This document shows positions 48,471 through 57,719 of a stretch of 57,719 nt of DNA, piece by piece. The notes under the pieces are model-generated. The model searched no databases. It had not been told where the DNA came from and saw only the letters and a list, made by a program, of their open reading frames with translations. A program made the position numbers and the translations under genes. Source of the stretch: Mesorhizobium amorphae (GTDB lineage Bacteria > Pseudomonadota > Alphaproteobacteria > Rhizobiales > Rhizobiaceae). The DNA lies in contig NZ_JHQS01000005.1 in the NCBI RefSeq assembly GCF_014843845.1, forward strand, positions 1 to 57,719, written 5' to 3'. How positions within the stretch are numbered: the first letter of the stretch is position 1; the number at the start of each line of letters is the position of its first letter.

Positions 48471-49490
48471 ATGACCGAATCAAAATCCATGATCCTCGGC
48501 TGTGCCGGGAAATCGCTGACCCCAGACGAAATCCGCTTCTACCGCGGCGAGCGGCCCTGGGGTTTCATCCTGTTTGCCCGCAACATCGGCGAGCCCGAAC
48601 AGATCCGCGATCTGGTCGCCTCGATGCGCGACTGCATCGGGCGTCCGGACGCGCCGGTGTTCATCGACCAGGAAGGCGGCCGGGTGCAGCGCCTGCGGCC
48701 GCCGCTGGCGCCGAACTATCCGGCCGGCGGCGCGCTTGGCGCACTGTGGCGGAACGACCGTGACGCGGGCACGCGCGCAGCCTGGCTGATGGCGCGGCTG
48801 CATGCTTTCGATCTGCTGCGCCTCGGCATCACCGCCGACTGCCTGCCGGTGCTCGACGTGCCGATCGAGGGCGCCAGCGACGTTATCGGGGCGCGCGCCT
48901 ATGGCAAGGAGCCAGGCGCCGTCATCGAGCTTGGCCGCGCGGCCGCCGAAGGCCTGATGTCGGGCGGCGTGCTGCCGGTGATGAAGCACATTCCCGGGCA
49001 CGGGCGGGCCTTTGCCGACACGCATTTCGAACTGCCGACCGTCGATACGCCCATGGACGAGTTGCGGCGGCATGATTTCGCCCCGTTCAAGGCGCTCAAC
49101 CATCTGCCGATGGCGATGACGGCGCATGTCGTCTACAGCGCCATCGATCCGAGCAATCCGGCGACGACCTCGGGCAAGGTCGTCAACGACATTATCCGCG
49201 GCGACATCGGCTTCGACGGGCTGTTGATGAGCGACGACACCTCGATGAAGGCACTTTCTGGGGATTTCCCGACAAAGGCGGCCGCGATCCTTGCGGCGGG
49301 CTGCGATCTCGTCCTTCACTGCAATGGTGTTTTCGAAGAGATGTCCGGCATTGCATCGCGGACGACGGGGCTTCAAGGAAGGTCGCTTGCGCGCGCGGAG
49401 CGGGCACTGACCTATATAAAGGACCGCGACGCGGCCGAAGAAACCGCGATACGCGCCGAGTTTGCCACCTATTTCGATGCGGTGGCCTAA
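48471..49490 (+). CDS. nagZ: Beta-N-acetylhexosaminidase NagZ
   Basis: This 339-residue glycoside hydrolase family 3 enzyme shows FIDQEGGRVQRL, CLPVLDVPIEG, MKHIPGHGRAFADTHFELP with the His-containing loop of NagZ, and DGLLMSDDTSMKAL with the nucleophilic aspartate. It removes N-acetylglucosamine from cell-wall turnover products in the cytoplasm. Only 21 bp separate it from scpA, so they are probably one transcript with scpB. Confidence 0.93.
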   Translation: MTESKSMILGCAGKSLTPDEIRFYRGERPWGFILFARNIGEPEQIRDLVASMRDCIGRPDAPVFIDQEGGRVQRLRPPLAPNYPAGGALGALWRNDRDAGTRAAWLMARLHAFDLLRLGITADCLPVLDVPIEGASDVIGARAYGKEPGAVIELGRAAAEGLMSGGVLPVMKHIPGHGRAFADTHFELPTVDTPMDELRRHDFAPFKALNHLPMAMTAHVVYSAIDPSNPATTSGKVVNDIIRGDIGFDGLLMSDDTSMKALSGDFPTKAAAILAAGCDLVLHCNGVFEEMSGIASRTTGLQGRSLARAERALTYIKDRDAAEETAIRAEFATYFDAVA

Positions 49491-49511
49491 GCAGAGGAAG
49501 AGACAAAGGCA

Positions 49512-50354
49512 GTGGCGGAAACATTGGACAGCAAGGCCGCGAAGGCCGCACCGATGGACCGTCTGTGGGCCGAGAACGACGATTCCCGGCTGACCGGCGA
49601 TCCGTCGCTGGTCGTCGACGTTGCCGGCTTCGAAGGCCCGCTCGATCTGCTTCTGCATCTGGCGCGCAACCAGAAGGTCGACCTGGCACGCATCTCGATC
49701 CTGGCGCTGGCCGAGCAATATATGGCCTTCGTCGAGAAGGTGAGGGCGCTGCGGCTGGAGCTTGCCGCCGACTATCTGGTGATGGCGGCATGGCTTGCCT
49801 TCCTCAAGTCGAAGCTTCTGATCCCCAAGCAGCCGGGCGAGGAAGGCGAAAGCGGCGAGGAACTGGCGGCGGTGCTGCAGTTCCGGCTGAAGCGGCTGGA
49901 AGCCATGCGCGACGCCTCGGCGAGGCTAGTCAACCGCAACCGGCTCGGCCGCGACGTGTTTGCGCGCGGCATGCCGGAAATGGTCATCATCGAGAAGCGC
50001 AACGCATATTCGGCCTCGCTTTACGATCTCTTGACCGCCTATGCGCAGCAGCGCCAGAAGCAGGCGATCAACAATGTGACGATCGCCAGGCGCGGCGTGT
50101 GGTCACTCAAAGACGCGCGCGACATCCTGATCAGACTGGTCGGGACGCTGCGTGACTGGACCGCGCTGGACTCCTTCCTGATCGAGTATCTGTCCACCAC
50201 GGAAGATCGGCGCACGGCGGTCGCCAGTTCGTTTGCCGCGACGCTCGAACTGGTGCGTGAAGGCAAGATGGAGATGCGGCAGGACCAGGTGTTCGCGCCG
50301 CTCTATCTGCGCAGCCGCGCGCAAGGCATCAAGGCAGTCGAGGTGGTAGCATGA
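49512..50354 (+). CDS. scpA: Segregation and condensation protein A
   Basis: GTG at 49512 gives 280 residues (kleisin family). The conserved N-terminal block FEGPLDLLLHLARNQKVDLARISI and ADYLVMAAWLAFLKSKLLIP are visible, with the winged-helix end. ScpA bridges SMC heads and works with ScpB in chromosome compaction. Its stop overlaps the scpB start (ATGA). Confidence 0.95.
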   Translation: MAETLDSKAAKAAPMDRLWAENDDSRLTGDPSLVVDVAGFEGPLDLLLHLARNQKVDLARISILALAEQYMAFVEKVRALRLELAADYLVMAAWLAFLKSKLLIPKQPGEEGESGEELAAVLQFRLKRLEAMRDASARLVNRNRLGRDVFARGMPEMVIIEKRNAYSASLYDLLTAYAQQRQKQAINNVTIARRGVWSLKDARDILIRLVGTLRDWTALDSFLIEYLSTTEDRRTAVASSFAATLELVREGKMEMRQDQVFAPLYLRSRAQGIKAVEVVA

Positions 50355-51106
50355 GCGAACGCGCCAACGCTTCGGTCATTCCGTTCAAGGTCGACGACGA
50401 GACCGAGGAAGGCGCCGTCGAGCAGGGGACGGTCGAGAACCCGGCCGAGCGGCTGCTTCTGTCGGAAGCGGTGCGCATGGCCGAGGCGATCATCTTCGCC
50501 AGCGCCCAGCCGGTCAGCGAAAAACAACTGGCCGCGCGCCTGCCGGACGGCATCAGCATTGCCGCGGCGATGGCCGATCTGCAGCAGATCTACGCCAAGC
50601 GCGGCGTCAATCTGGTGCGCGTCGGCGATGCCTGGGCCTTCCGCACCGCCGGCGACCTCGCCTTCCTGATGAGCCGCGATACCGTTCAGCAGAGGAAGCT
50701 TTCGCGCGCGGCGCTCGAAGTGCTGGCGATCATCGCCTACCACCAGCCGGTGACGCGCGCCGAGATCGAGGACATCAGAGGCGTCGAAACGTCAAAGGGC
50801 ACGCTGGACACGCTGATGGAGACGGAGTGGGTACGGATGCGCGGCCGGCGCAAGACGCCCGGCCGTCCCGTCACCTACGGCACCACCGAGAGCTTCCTCG
50901 ACCATTTCGCGCTGGAGGAGATCCGCGATCTTCCCGGCATGGAGGAACTGAAGGGCGCCGGGCTGCTTTCCACCCGTATGCCGTCGAATTTCTCGGTGCC
51001 GCTGCCGCCGGCGGACCCGGATGCGCTGACCGAGGACGAGGATCCGCTGACCGACATCGACCTCGAGGAACTCGGCCTGCTGACGCCGCGCGTCACGGAA
51101 GATTGA
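50351..51106 (+). CDS. scpB: Segregation and condensation protein B
   Basis: This 251-residue protein has two winged-helix domains: EAIIFASAQPVSEKQLAARLP at the start and LEVLAIIAYHQPVTRAEIEDIRGV in the middle, followed by GRRKTPGRPVTYGTTESFLDHF. The C-terminal tail is acidic. It overlaps scpA by 4 bp (translational coupling). ScpB dimers bind ScpA in the SMC complex. Confidence 0.95.
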   Translation: MSERANASVIPFKVDDETEEGAVEQGTVENPAERLLLSEAVRMAEAIIFASAQPVSEKQLAARLPDGISIAAAMADLQQIYAKRGVNLVRVGDAWAFRTAGDLAFLMSRDTVQQRKLSRAALEVLAIIAYHQPVTRAEIEDIRGVETSKGTLDTLMETEWVRMRGRRKTPGRPVTYGTTESFLDHFALEEIRDLPGMEELKGAGLLSTRMPSNFSVPLPPADPDALTEDEDPLTDIDLEELGLLTPRVTED

Positions 51107-51285
51107 CCGCAAGCCGCTGTCAAAAGCCGCTTTCCGCCTGTAGATGCGCCGATTGGTAGCGGGCCGCACCGCCGAAAATGCGTGACATCCGGCGCGCCTT
51201 CATAAACTTTGTCGCGGTTCTGTTTGAATCCCAACGCGAATGCGCATAGATCATCGCCAGGGAAAACGTTCGAGAGAGATTTGCA

Positions 51286-51507
51286 ATGGGTTCATTTTCG
51301 ATTTGGCACTGGCTGATCGTGCTGGTGATCGTGCTGCTGGTGTTCGGCCGCGGCAAGATTCCGGAGCTGATGGGCGACATGGCCAAGGGCATCAAGAGCT
51401 TCAAGAAGGGCATGGCCGACGACGAAGTCGCCGACGACAAGCGCACCGTCGAGCACCGGGCCGACGAAACCGTTTCGGCGGCGAAGGAAAAAGCCAGCAA
51501 GAGCTGA
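51286..51507 (+). CDS. tatA: Twin-arginine translocase subunit TatA
   Basis: This 73-residue protein has an N-terminal span ([17 protein letters not shown]), the [21 protein letters not shown] hinge and amphipathic helix, then a charged tail. TatA forms the pore for export of folded proteins. First gene of a tatABC cluster; tatB follows after 85 bp. Confidence 0.95.
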   Translation: MGSFSIWHWLIVLVIVLLVFGRGKIPELMGDMAKGIKSFKKGMADDEVADDKRTVEHRADETVSAAKEKASKS

Positions 51508-51592
51508 GCCTAAGGTTGTTGCTTTGTGCATGTCGTTGTCCCAAAACCGCGTCGCACTTTTGAGCGACATGCATTAGTCGGAACAGATTGCC

Positions 51593-52258
51593 ATGTTTGA
51601 AGTCGGCTGGACCGAGATGCTGGTGATCGCGATCGTCATGATCGTGGTCGTCGGGCCGAAGGATTTGCCCAATATGCTGCGCACTTTCGGCCGCACGACG
51701 GCAAAGCTGCGCGCCATGGCCGCCGACTTCCAGAAGCAGTTCAATGAGGCGCTGAAGGAAGCCGAACTCGACGACGTCAAGAAGTCGGTCGATTCCCTTC
51801 GAGGCCTCAATCCGGCGGCCGAGATCCGCAAGCAGCTCAACCCGTTCGAGCAGGCGGCAGCCGATGTCCGCGCCGGCGTCGACGCGGCAATGAAGCCGAA
51901 GCCGTCCGTCGATCCCGCAGCGCCGGCGGCAGAGACGCCGCAGGCCGCCGAGCCGCTGAAGAACGGCGCCACCGTGATGCCCGGTGTCAACGGACCGGAA
52001 ACGGTGCCGGCCGCTCCGATCTTTCCGGCGATGACCGACGATGCGGTGGTGACACCGGCAGTGGCTGCAACGCCAGCGCCGCAAAAGGCGCCGGTGAAGA
52101 AGGCGGCGGCATCGAAGCAAGCCAAAGCCCCGGCGGCCAAGGCAGCACCGGCAAAGCCAGCGCTTGCAAAAGTTACCAAGCCTGCAGCCGCCAAGGCGGC
52201 GGCAAAGGCTGAGCCGAAGCCTGCGCAGGCGAAAAAGCCGGCGGGAGCCGCCAAGTGA
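51593..52258 (+). CDS. tatB: Twin-arginine translocase subunit TatB
   Basis: This 221-residue protein has an N-terminal span with the TatB pattern FEVGWTEMLVIAIVMIVVVGPKDLPNMLR and a long amphipathic helix. A low-complexity alanine/lysine/proline tail (PAAKAAPAKPALAKVTKPAA) is usual in rhizobial TatB. It recognises Tat substrates with TatC. The tatC GTG start overlaps its stop. Confidence 0.94.
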   Translation: MFEVGWTEMLVIAIVMIVVVGPKDLPNMLRTFGRTTAKLRAMAADFQKQFNEALKEAELDDVKKSVDSLRGLNPAAEIRKQLNPFEQAAADVRAGVDAAMKPKPSVDPAAPAAETPQAAEPLKNGATVMPGVNGPETVPAAPIFPAMTDDAVVTPAVAATPAPQKAPVKKAAASKQAKAPAAKAAPAKPALAKVTKPAAAKAAAKAEPKPAQAKKPAGAAK

Positions 52259-53130
52259 GCGTTTCGGATACGGAAAAGGACGAGATCGAAAAGTCGTCGG
52301 CTCCGCTGATGGAGCATCTGATCGAGTTGCGCCGGCGGCTGATCTGGTCGATCGGCGGCTTCTTCATCGCCTTCCTCGTTTGCTTCTTCTTCGCCAAGCG
52401 GCTGTTCAACCTTCTGGTCGTCCCGTTCAAATGGGCGACACAATGGGCGGGGCTCGACCCGCACAAGGTCGAGCTGATCTACACGGCGCCGCAGGAATTC
52501 TTCTTCACCCAGGTCAAGCTCGCCATGTTTGGCGGCATGGTCATCGCCTTTCCACTGATCGCCACGCAGATCTACAAATTCATCGCGCCCGGCCTCTACA
52601 AGAACGAGCGCAACGCCTTCCTGCCGTTCCTGATCGCCTCGCCGATCCTGTTCCTGATGGGCGCGTCGCTGGTCTACTTCTTCTTCACGCCGATGGTGAT
52701 GTGGTTCTTCCTCGCCATGCAGCAGGCCGGCACCAACGACCAGGTGCAGATATCGCTGCTGCCGAAAGTGTCGGAATATCTCAGCCTGATCATGACGCTG
52801 ATCTTCTCCTTCGGCCTGGTGTTCCAGCTGCCGGTGGTGACCAGCCTGATGACGCGCGTCGGCATGCTGTCGTCCAAGGCGTTGGTCGAGAAGCGCAGAT
52901 GGGCGATCGTCATCGCCTTCGTGGTGGCGGCCGTGCTGACGCCGCCGGATCCGATGAGCCAGATCGGCCTCGCCATTCCGACCATCCTGCTCTACGAGGT
53001 CGCCATCTGGTCGGCGCGGCTGATCGAGCGCAGCAAGGAACGGGACCGTCTGGCGCGCGAGAAGCAGGACGCCGCGGCGGACGCGGCGGAGAAGGCGGCG
53101 GACGCGTCCTCGACGCAGGCTCCCTCCTAG
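52255..53130 (+). CDS. tatC: Twin-arginine translocase subunit TatC
   Basis: GTG at 52255 overlaps the tatB stop (GTGA); 291 residues. Six membrane spans; the conserved SAPLMEHLIELRRRLIWS N-terminus, the FFTQVKLAMFGGMVIAFPLIATQIYKFIAPGLYKNER loop segments and LTPPDPMSQIGLAIPTILLYE end are present. TatC binds the twin-arginine signal. An alanine-rich C-terminal extension of about 25 residues is added. Confidence 0.95.
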   Translation: MSVSDTEKDEIEKSSAPLMEHLIELRRRLIWSIGGFFIAFLVCFFFAKRLFNLLVVPFKWATQWAGLDPHKVELIYTAPQEFFFTQVKLAMFGGMVIAFPLIATQIYKFIAPGLYKNERNAFLPFLIASPILFLMGASLVYFFFTPMVMWFFLAMQQAGTNDQVQISLLPKVSEYLSLIMTLIFSFGLVFQLPVVTSLMTRVGMLSSKALVEKRRWAIVIAFVVAAVLTPPDPMSQIGLAIPTILLYEVAIWSARLIERSKERDRLAREKQDAAADAAEKAADASSTQAPS

Positions 53131-53217
53131 GCTTCCGGAAAAAGACGCCAAGCCCGATCTTGCATCGATCAAGGATGCGGTTTACGCCCACGAGCCTAGC
53201 TCAGGAGCGTTCAGACC

Positions 53218-54522
53218 ATGCTTGACATCAAATGGATTCGCGACAACCCGAAGACCCTTGTCGAGGCGCTGGTGAAGCGCTCGTGGTCGGGTGATGACGC
53301 GCAATCCACCGTCGACGACCTGATCGCCAGGGACGAGGCTCGGCGCGAGCATCTGACAGAACTGCAGACCAGGCAGGAACGCCGCAACGCCGCCTCGAAA
53401 GAGATCGGCAACGCGATGCGTTCGGGCGACGCTGCCCTTGCCGAAAAACTGAAAGCGGAAGTCGGCGAGATCAAGGCCTTCATCCAGAATGGCGAGGCAC
53501 GCGAGCGCGAACTCGACAAGGCGCTGAACGATGTGTTGGCGGTGCTGCCCAATGTGCCGCTCGACGACGTGCCGGTCGGCAAGGACGAGCACGACAATGT
53601 CGTCAAGCGCACTGTCGGCGAGGTGCCGACGCGGCCGAACTGGGTGAAGGAGCATTTCGAGATCGGCGAAGCGCTCGGCATGATGGATTTCGAGCGCGCG
53701 GCAAAGCTGTCCGGTTCGCGTTTCACGGTGCTGAAGAGTGGGCTGGCGCGCATGGAGCGTGCGCTTGGCCAGTTCATGCTCGACCTGCACACGACCGAGC
53801 ACGGCTATGAGGAAGTGATCCCGCCGCTGATGGTGCGCGACGAGGTTCTCTATGGCACCGGGCAGCTGCCGAAATTTGAGGATGACCTCTTCTTTACGCC
53901 GCACGGAGACGGCAGGCTGGGCTTGATCCCCACCGCCGAAGTCCCGCTCACCAACCTCGTACGCGAGGACATAACCGCGCATGAAAAGCTGCCGCTGCGC
54001 TATACGGCGCTGACGCCGTGCTTCCGTTCAGAAGCAGGCTCGGCTGGGCGTGATACGCGCGGCATGCTGCGCCAGCATCAGTTCTACAAGGTCGAACTGG
54101 TTTCGATCACCGATCAAGAGTCGTCGATCGCCGAGCACGAGCGGATGACCGCGTGCGCCGAGGAGGTGCTGAAGCGGCTCGGCCTGCCGTTCCGCACCAT
54201 GACGCTGTGCACCGGCGACATGGGTTTTGGCGCGCGTAAGACCTACGACATCGAGGTCTGGCTGCCCGGCCAGAACGCCTATCGCGAAATCTCGTCCTGC
54301 TCGGTCTGCGGCGATTTCCAGGCCAGGCGCATGGACGCCCGCTACAAGGACAGGGACGGCAAGGGCAACCGCTTCGTCCACACGCTGAACGGCTCGGGCA
54401 CCGCCGTTGGCCGCGCTCTTATTGCTGTCATCGAGAACTACCAGAATGAGGATGGCAGCGTAACCATTCCTGAAGCGCTTCGGCCTTACATGGGCGGTCT
54501 GGCAAAGATCGAATCGAAATAA
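53218..54522 (+). CDS. serS: Seryl-tRNA synthetase
   Basis: This 434-residue class II synthetase has an N-terminal coiled arm (residues 1-110, [18 protein letters not shown]) and motif 2 ([25 protein letters not shown]). Motif 3 lies at the end ([20 protein letters not shown]). It charges tRNA-Ser. Its stop overlaps the surE start (TAATG). Confidence 0.96.
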   Translation: MLDIKWIRDNPKTLVEALVKRSWSGDDAQSTVDDLIARDEARREHLTELQTRQERRNAASKEIGNAMRSGDAALAEKLKAEVGEIKAFIQNGEARERELDKALNDVLAVLPNVPLDDVPVGKDEHDNVVKRTVGEVPTRPNWVKEHFEIGEALGMMDFERAAKLSGSRFTVLKSGLARMERALGQFMLDLHTTEHGYEEVIPPLMVRDEVLYGTGQLPKFEDDLFFTPHGDGRLGLIPTAEVPLTNLVREDITAHEKLPLRYTALTPCFRSEAGSAGRDTRGMLRQHQFYKVELVSITDQESSIAEHERMTACAEEVLKRLGLPFRTMTLCTGDMGFGARKTYDIEVWLPGQNAYREISSCSVCGDFQARRMDARYKDRDGKGNRFVHTLNGSGTAVGRALIAVIENYQNEDGSVTIPEALRPYMGGLAKIESK

Positions 54523-55280
54523 TGCGCATCCTGCTTACCAATGATGACGGCATCCATGCCGAGGGCCTGGCGTCGCTCGAGCGCATTGCCCGCACGCTGT
54601 CGGACGATGTCTGGGTGGTGGCGCCGGAGCAGGACCAGTCCGGCTACGCGCATTCGCTGTCGATCTCGGAGCCGCTGCGGCTGCGCAAGATCGGCGAAAA
54701 GCACTTTGCTGTGCGCGGCACGCCGACCGATTGCGTCATCATGGGCGTGAAGAAGATCCTGCCGGGAGCGCCGGACCTGATTCTGTCCGGCGTCAATTCG
54801 GGCGCCAACATCGCCGACGACGTCACCTATTCCGGCACCGTCGCCGGGGCCATGGAAGGCGCGCTGCTCGGCGTCCGCTCGATCGCGCTCAGCCAGGCCT
54901 ACTCCTATGTCGGCGAGGATCGCGTCGTCCCCTACGAGACCACCGAGACGCTGGCGCCGGCGCTCCTCAACAAGCTTGTCGCCATGCCTCTACCGGATGG
55001 CGTGCTGCTCAACGTCAATTTTCCGAATTGCCTTCCCGAAGAAGTCGCCGGCACCGTCGTGACCTCGCAAGGCAAGCTCGTGCACAGCCTGTGGGTCGAC
55101 GAGCGCCGCGACGGACGCGGCCTGCCTTACTACTGGCTGCGCTTCGGCCGCGAGCCGGTCGAAGGCAAGAAGGGCACCGACCTCCACGCCATGCGCAACC
55201 GGCTGGTGTCGGTGACGCCGCTGCAGCTCGATCTCACCGCCCACGAAATCCGCGACCAACTGACCAAGGCACTTTCATGA
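54522..55280 (+). CDS. surE: 5'/3'-nucleotidase SurE
   Basis: This 252-residue protein starts with [16 protein letters not shown] (metal-binding Asp8-Asp9) and has [16 protein letters not shown] and [30 protein letters not shown]. The enzyme removes phosphate from nucleoside monophosphates and polyphosphate and is associated with survival in stationary phase. It is coupled by 4-bp overlap to pcm, a common pairing. Confidence 0.95.
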   Translation: MRILLTNDDGIHAEGLASLERIARTLSDDVWVVAPEQDQSGYAHSLSISEPLRLRKIGEKHFAVRGTPTDCVIMGVKKILPGAPDLILSGVNSGANIADDVTYSGTVAGAMEGALLGVRSIALSQAYSYVGEDRVVPYETTETLAPALLNKLVAMPLPDGVLLNVNFPNCLPEEVAGTVVTSQGKLVHSLWVDERRDGRGLPYYWLRFGREPVEGKKGTDLHAMRNRLVSVTPLQLDLTAHEIRDQLTKALS

Positions 55281-55930
55281 CCCTGCCACTCGACGACCGC
55301 GAAGGTTTTGCCGCCTTCCTGCTGCGCTTGCGCGGCCGGGGCGCGGTGCCGAAGGCATTGATCGCGGCTTTCGAGGCGACGCCGCGTCGCGGCTTCCTCT
55401 CCGGACAGTTTCATTCCATCGCCTGGTCGGACGGCATGCTGCCGATCGAGTGCGGCGAGGCGATCGAGGGCGCTGACCTGCAGGCCGCGGTGATCGCGGC
55501 TTTGGCCATCGAGCCGGGCAACCGGGTGCTCGAGATCGGCACCGGGTCGGGCTACACGGCGGCGGTGATGTCGCGGCTGGCAGCGCGCATCGTCACCATC
55601 GACCGCTACAAGACGCTGACCGAGCAGGCCAGGCAGCGCTTCGAGGCGCTCGCGATCGGCAATGTCGTTGCCCGGCAGGCGGACGGTTCCAATGGATTGG
55701 CCAATGAGGGACCGTTCGATCGCATCGTCGCCTGGGCGGCCTTCGACAGCCTGCCACGCTTCCTGCTCGACCAACTGTCGAGCGGCGGCATCGTCATCGC
55801 GCCGATCGGCCCGGAAGAGGGTGAGCAGGTGGTGGCCAAGCTGACCAAGGTCGGCAGCCGTTTCGAGCGCGAAGACATCGGCATCGTGCGGCTGCAGCCG
55901 ATACTGCGCAGCGTCGCTGCGGTGATCTAA
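55277..55930 (+). CDS. pcm: Protein-L-isoaspartate O-methyltransferase
   Basis: ATG at 55277, overlapping the surE stop, gives 217 residues; the long upstream frame is a shadow of surE. The SAM motif [20 protein letters not shown] is at about residues 79-98, and [20 protein letters not shown] follows. It repairs isoaspartyl damage in proteins. Together with surE it forms the classic stationary-phase survival pair. Confidence 0.9.
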   Translation: MTLPLDDREGFAAFLLRLRGRGAVPKALIAAFEATPRRGFLSGQFHSIAWSDGMLPIECGEAIEGADLQAAVIAALAIEPGNRVLEIGTGSGYTAAVMSRLAARIVTIDRYKTLTEQARQRFEALAIGNVVARQADGSNGLANEGPFDRIVAWAAFDSLPRFLLDQLSSGGIVIAPIGPEEGEQVVAKLTKVGSRFEREDIGIVRLQPILRSVAAVI

Positions 55931-56047
55931 CAGCGCACTCGAATGTTTTAAGAAAATTTTCGTCGGATTCTAAGGGGTTAACCGGCCAGTAACATTAACG
56001 CGCTTTAATCATGCATAGTTTGTACCGGGTCTGTGCGGGTTAGTGCG

Positions 56048-57568
56048 ATGCAATTCAGTGTTTTGAAGGCAAACGGACGCAATCTGGCGCGTGGCTGCGC
56101 CGTCCTCATGATTGCAGGCGCCGCCGCGGGATGCAGTTCCCAGGTCGCGCGATTCAACGGTGTCGACGACGTCTTCACCTCCTCGACCAACAACCAACGC
56201 GCCATCATCAACAAGCAGGATGCCGCCCAGCCTTATCCAGGCGATGTCGCGGCATCTCCCGCACCGGTCGATGGCAGCCACACTCAGTCGGTCAGCCGCT
56301 CCAGCCTGGAACCGGTCTCGGTGCAGCAGCTGCCGCCGGTCTCGCAGCCGGCCCCGGCCGCCGCAAATCCGGTGCGCACCGCCTCGGCGCCGGTGCTGGC
56401 GCCTCCCGCCACGCATGTCGACAGGACGACCACCGGCACTGTCGCCCCGGCGGCAAGGCCGTTCAAGGACGCGCAGCCCGATGCGCCGAAAATGGCGACG
56501 GCGGGCAGCACGCCGCATGCAACCGAGATCGTGGTCAGGGACGGCGAGACGATTTCCGGCCTGGCGCAGCGCTATAAGGTGCCGGCCGATGCGATCATGA
56601 AGGTCAACGGGCTGAGCGCGACCAAGGGATTGAAGACGGGCCAGAAGCTGGTCATCCCGGCCTATGCCTATTCAAGCAAAGCGACGCAGTCGAAAGTTGC
56701 CGACACCAAGCCGGCGAACAGCCCCAAGCCGCCGACTACCGCGCCGGAGAAGCTCGCCGTGCTGCCGCAGCAGCCGAAGCTCAAGGATGGCAAGTCCGCC
56801 GCGCAGGTCGACGCATCGGCCGCCGCGAGTGACCCGAAGAACGCCAAGCCTGCAACGCAGGTGGCCGCGGCCAAGCCGGCAGGCACCGGCGGCATCTACA
56901 CGGTCCAGCAAGGCGACTCGCTGTCTGCCATTGCCAGGAAGACCGGCGTCAGCGTGACCGCGCTCAAGCAGGCGAACAGCATGCAGGACGGTCTGCTCAA
57001 GATCGGCCAGACGCTGAAGGTTCCGGCCGGCGGGACAGTGACAGTCGCCGCCGCCAAGCCGGTCAAGGTCGACCCGGTGACGACCGCGACCACGCAGCCG
57101 GCGGCCAAGCCGACCGAAACGCTGGCGTCCTACACGCCGCCGAAGAAGGATGCCAAGGTCATCCAGCAGGCCGAGGACGACGACGCGGTGGCGCCGAATG
57201 CAACGGGCATCGGCAAGATGCGCTGGCCGGTGCGCGGCCGCGTGATCTCCAGCTTCGGTTCCGGCAAGGACGGCGTCGACATCGCGGTTCCCGAGGGCAC
57301 GCCAGTCAAGGCGGCCGAGAACGGCGTCGTCATCTATGCCGGCGACGGGCTCAAGGAATTCGGCAACACCGTCCTGGTGCGCCACGAAAACGGGCTGGTC
57401 ACCGTCTACGGCCATGCCAGCTCGATCGAGGTGCAGCGCGGCCAGAAGGTCAAGCGCGGCCAGGAGATCGCGCTGTCCGGCATGAGCGGCACCACCGACT
57501 CGCCGAAGCTGCACTTCGAAGTGCGCAAGAACTCGGCCCCGGTCGATCCGTCGGGCTATCTGGAATAG
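56048..57568 (+). CDS. LysM/LytM (M23) lipoprotein, NlpD/DipM-like, probably catalytically degenerate
   Basis: ATG at 56048 gives 506 residues with a lipoprotein signal (lipobox AGAAAGCSS). Two LysM domains (about residues 160-204, VRDGETISGLAQRYKVPADA, and about 282-327, VQQGDSLSAIARKTGVSVTA) bind peptidoglycan. The C-terminal LytM domain (about 395-506) reads SGKDGVDIAVPEGTPVKAAENG, VYGHASSIEV and LHFEVRKNSAPVDP. The first zinc-binding histidine (HxGxD) is Lys here, as position-equivalent residues are lost in E. coli NlpD, so it more likely activates an amidase than cuts peptidoglycan itself. It follows surE-pcm, as nlpD does in many proteobacteria. Confidence 0.88.
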   Translation: MQFSVLKANGRNLARGCAVLMIAGAAAGCSSQVARFNGVDDVFTSSTNNQRAIINKQDAAQPYPGDVAASPAPVDGSHTQSVSRSSLEPVSVQQLPPVSQPAPAAANPVRTASAPVLAPPATHVDRTTTGTVAPAARPFKDAQPDAPKMATAGSTPHATEIVVRDGETISGLAQRYKVPADAIMKVNGLSATKGLKTGQKLVIPAYAYSSKATQSKVADTKPANSPKPPTTAPEKLAVLPQQPKLKDGKSAAQVDASAAASDPKNAKPATQVAAAKPAGTGGIYTVQQGDSLSAIARKTGVSVTALKQANSMQDGLLKIGQTLKVPAGGTVTVAAAKPVKVDPVTTATTQPAAKPTETLASYTPPKKDAKVIQQAEDDDAVAPNATGIGKMRWPVRGRVISSFGSGKDGVDIAVPEGTPVKAAENGVVIYAGDGLKEFGNTVLVRHENGLVTVYGHASSIEVQRGQKVKRGQEIALSGMSGTTDSPKLHFEVRKNSAPVDPSGYLE

Positions 57569-57619
57569 AACAAAAAACGATTGCGGGCCGTCTGACCTCC
57601 AGTCCGGCTTGCCGGCTCA

Positions 57620-57646
57620 GCCCGCTCCGCAAGGGGCGGGCTTTTT
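57620..57646 (+). terminator. Rho-independent terminator
   Basis: GCCCGCTCC (57620-57628) pairs with GGGGCGGGC (57633-57641), then TTTTT. Nothing further is recognised to the window end. Confidence 0.85.
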
Positions 57647-57719
57647 CAGCCACTAGAGCCTTTCAGGTTTTGACGGAAGCATATCCGGCGTTTTCGAAGT
57701 AGTTACAGCATTCGTGGGG

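Noticed and set aside
49565..50155. 196-codon plus-strand frame inside scpA
   Set aside because: Alternative frame of a well-supported gene; arginine- and glycine-rich composition typical of a GC-rich shadow.
1..57719. CRISPR array
   Set aside because: No set of direct repeats with regular unique spacers was seen; the only tandem repeats are the coding heptads at 46255-46422 and the short loop repeats of the hairpin elements.

Overview
The window looks like chromosomal DNA of a Mesorhizobium-type member of the Rhizobiales. Support comes from several copies of DUF768, a family I know mainly from Mesorhizobium. It also comes from an ExoR-like protein, PopZ, the scpA-scpB-tatA-tatB-tatC-serS-surE-pcm gene order, and general-stress (EcfG/RpoE2-type) promoters. 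Every assignment rests on reading the sequence; no database search was run.

Positions 1-27.8 kb are an accessory, stress-oriented region. It has many small genes, much repeat DNA and many broken genes. From the left it holds the 3' part of a large-subunit catalase, a cupin, DUF427 and isochorismatase-family proteins, small membrane proteins, a GFA protein and an AI-2E-type permease. Three damaged copies of a stand-alone ATP-dependent DNA ligase follow, with copies or remnants of DUF768 beside them. A complete 2,120-bp IS1595-family element (17591-19710) has a perfect 8-bp target duplication and a DUF3800 passenger gene. Further right are a LolA-like protein, a GlsB/YeaQ-type protein and a double PRC-barrel exported protein.

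The most striking signal is regulatory. Nine exact matches to GGAAC-N16/17-CGTT lie in this region, where well under one is expected by chance. Five stand before protein genes. Four stand before short untranslated units that have a stem with a C-rich loop and then a GC-rich terminator hairpin. Three of these four are paralogues. I read them as a multicopy family of general-stress small RNAs, comparable in logic to Caulobacter GsrN. A different small RNA on the minus strand at 27495-27620 shows three hairpins, each exposing an anti-Shine-Dalgarno CCUCCCC-type motif, as in the rhizobial alpha-r14/NfeR1 class. Other structures are two hairpins sharing a CCGGTGCAG stem with GGGGTA direct repeats in the loop, two 33-residue single-span membrane proteins from paralogous genes, and a duplicated gene block.

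From tRNA-Asn (27.8 kb) to the right end the window is ordinary, dense core genome: tRNA-Cys, a Pcm-like methyltransferase, a TolC-family channel, popZ, valS, a FadL-like porin, ilvD, exoR, xthA, a VOC protein, erpA, dgt, argS, a large SPOR-domain protein, nagZ, scpA/scpB, tatABC, serS, surE, pcm and a LysM/LytM lipoprotein. They serve cell-pole organisation, cell-wall turnover, chromosome segregation, protein export, translation and damage repair. Oddities here are an in-frame 21-bp tandem repeat in the SPOR protein and a LytM domain lacking its first zinc-binding histidine.
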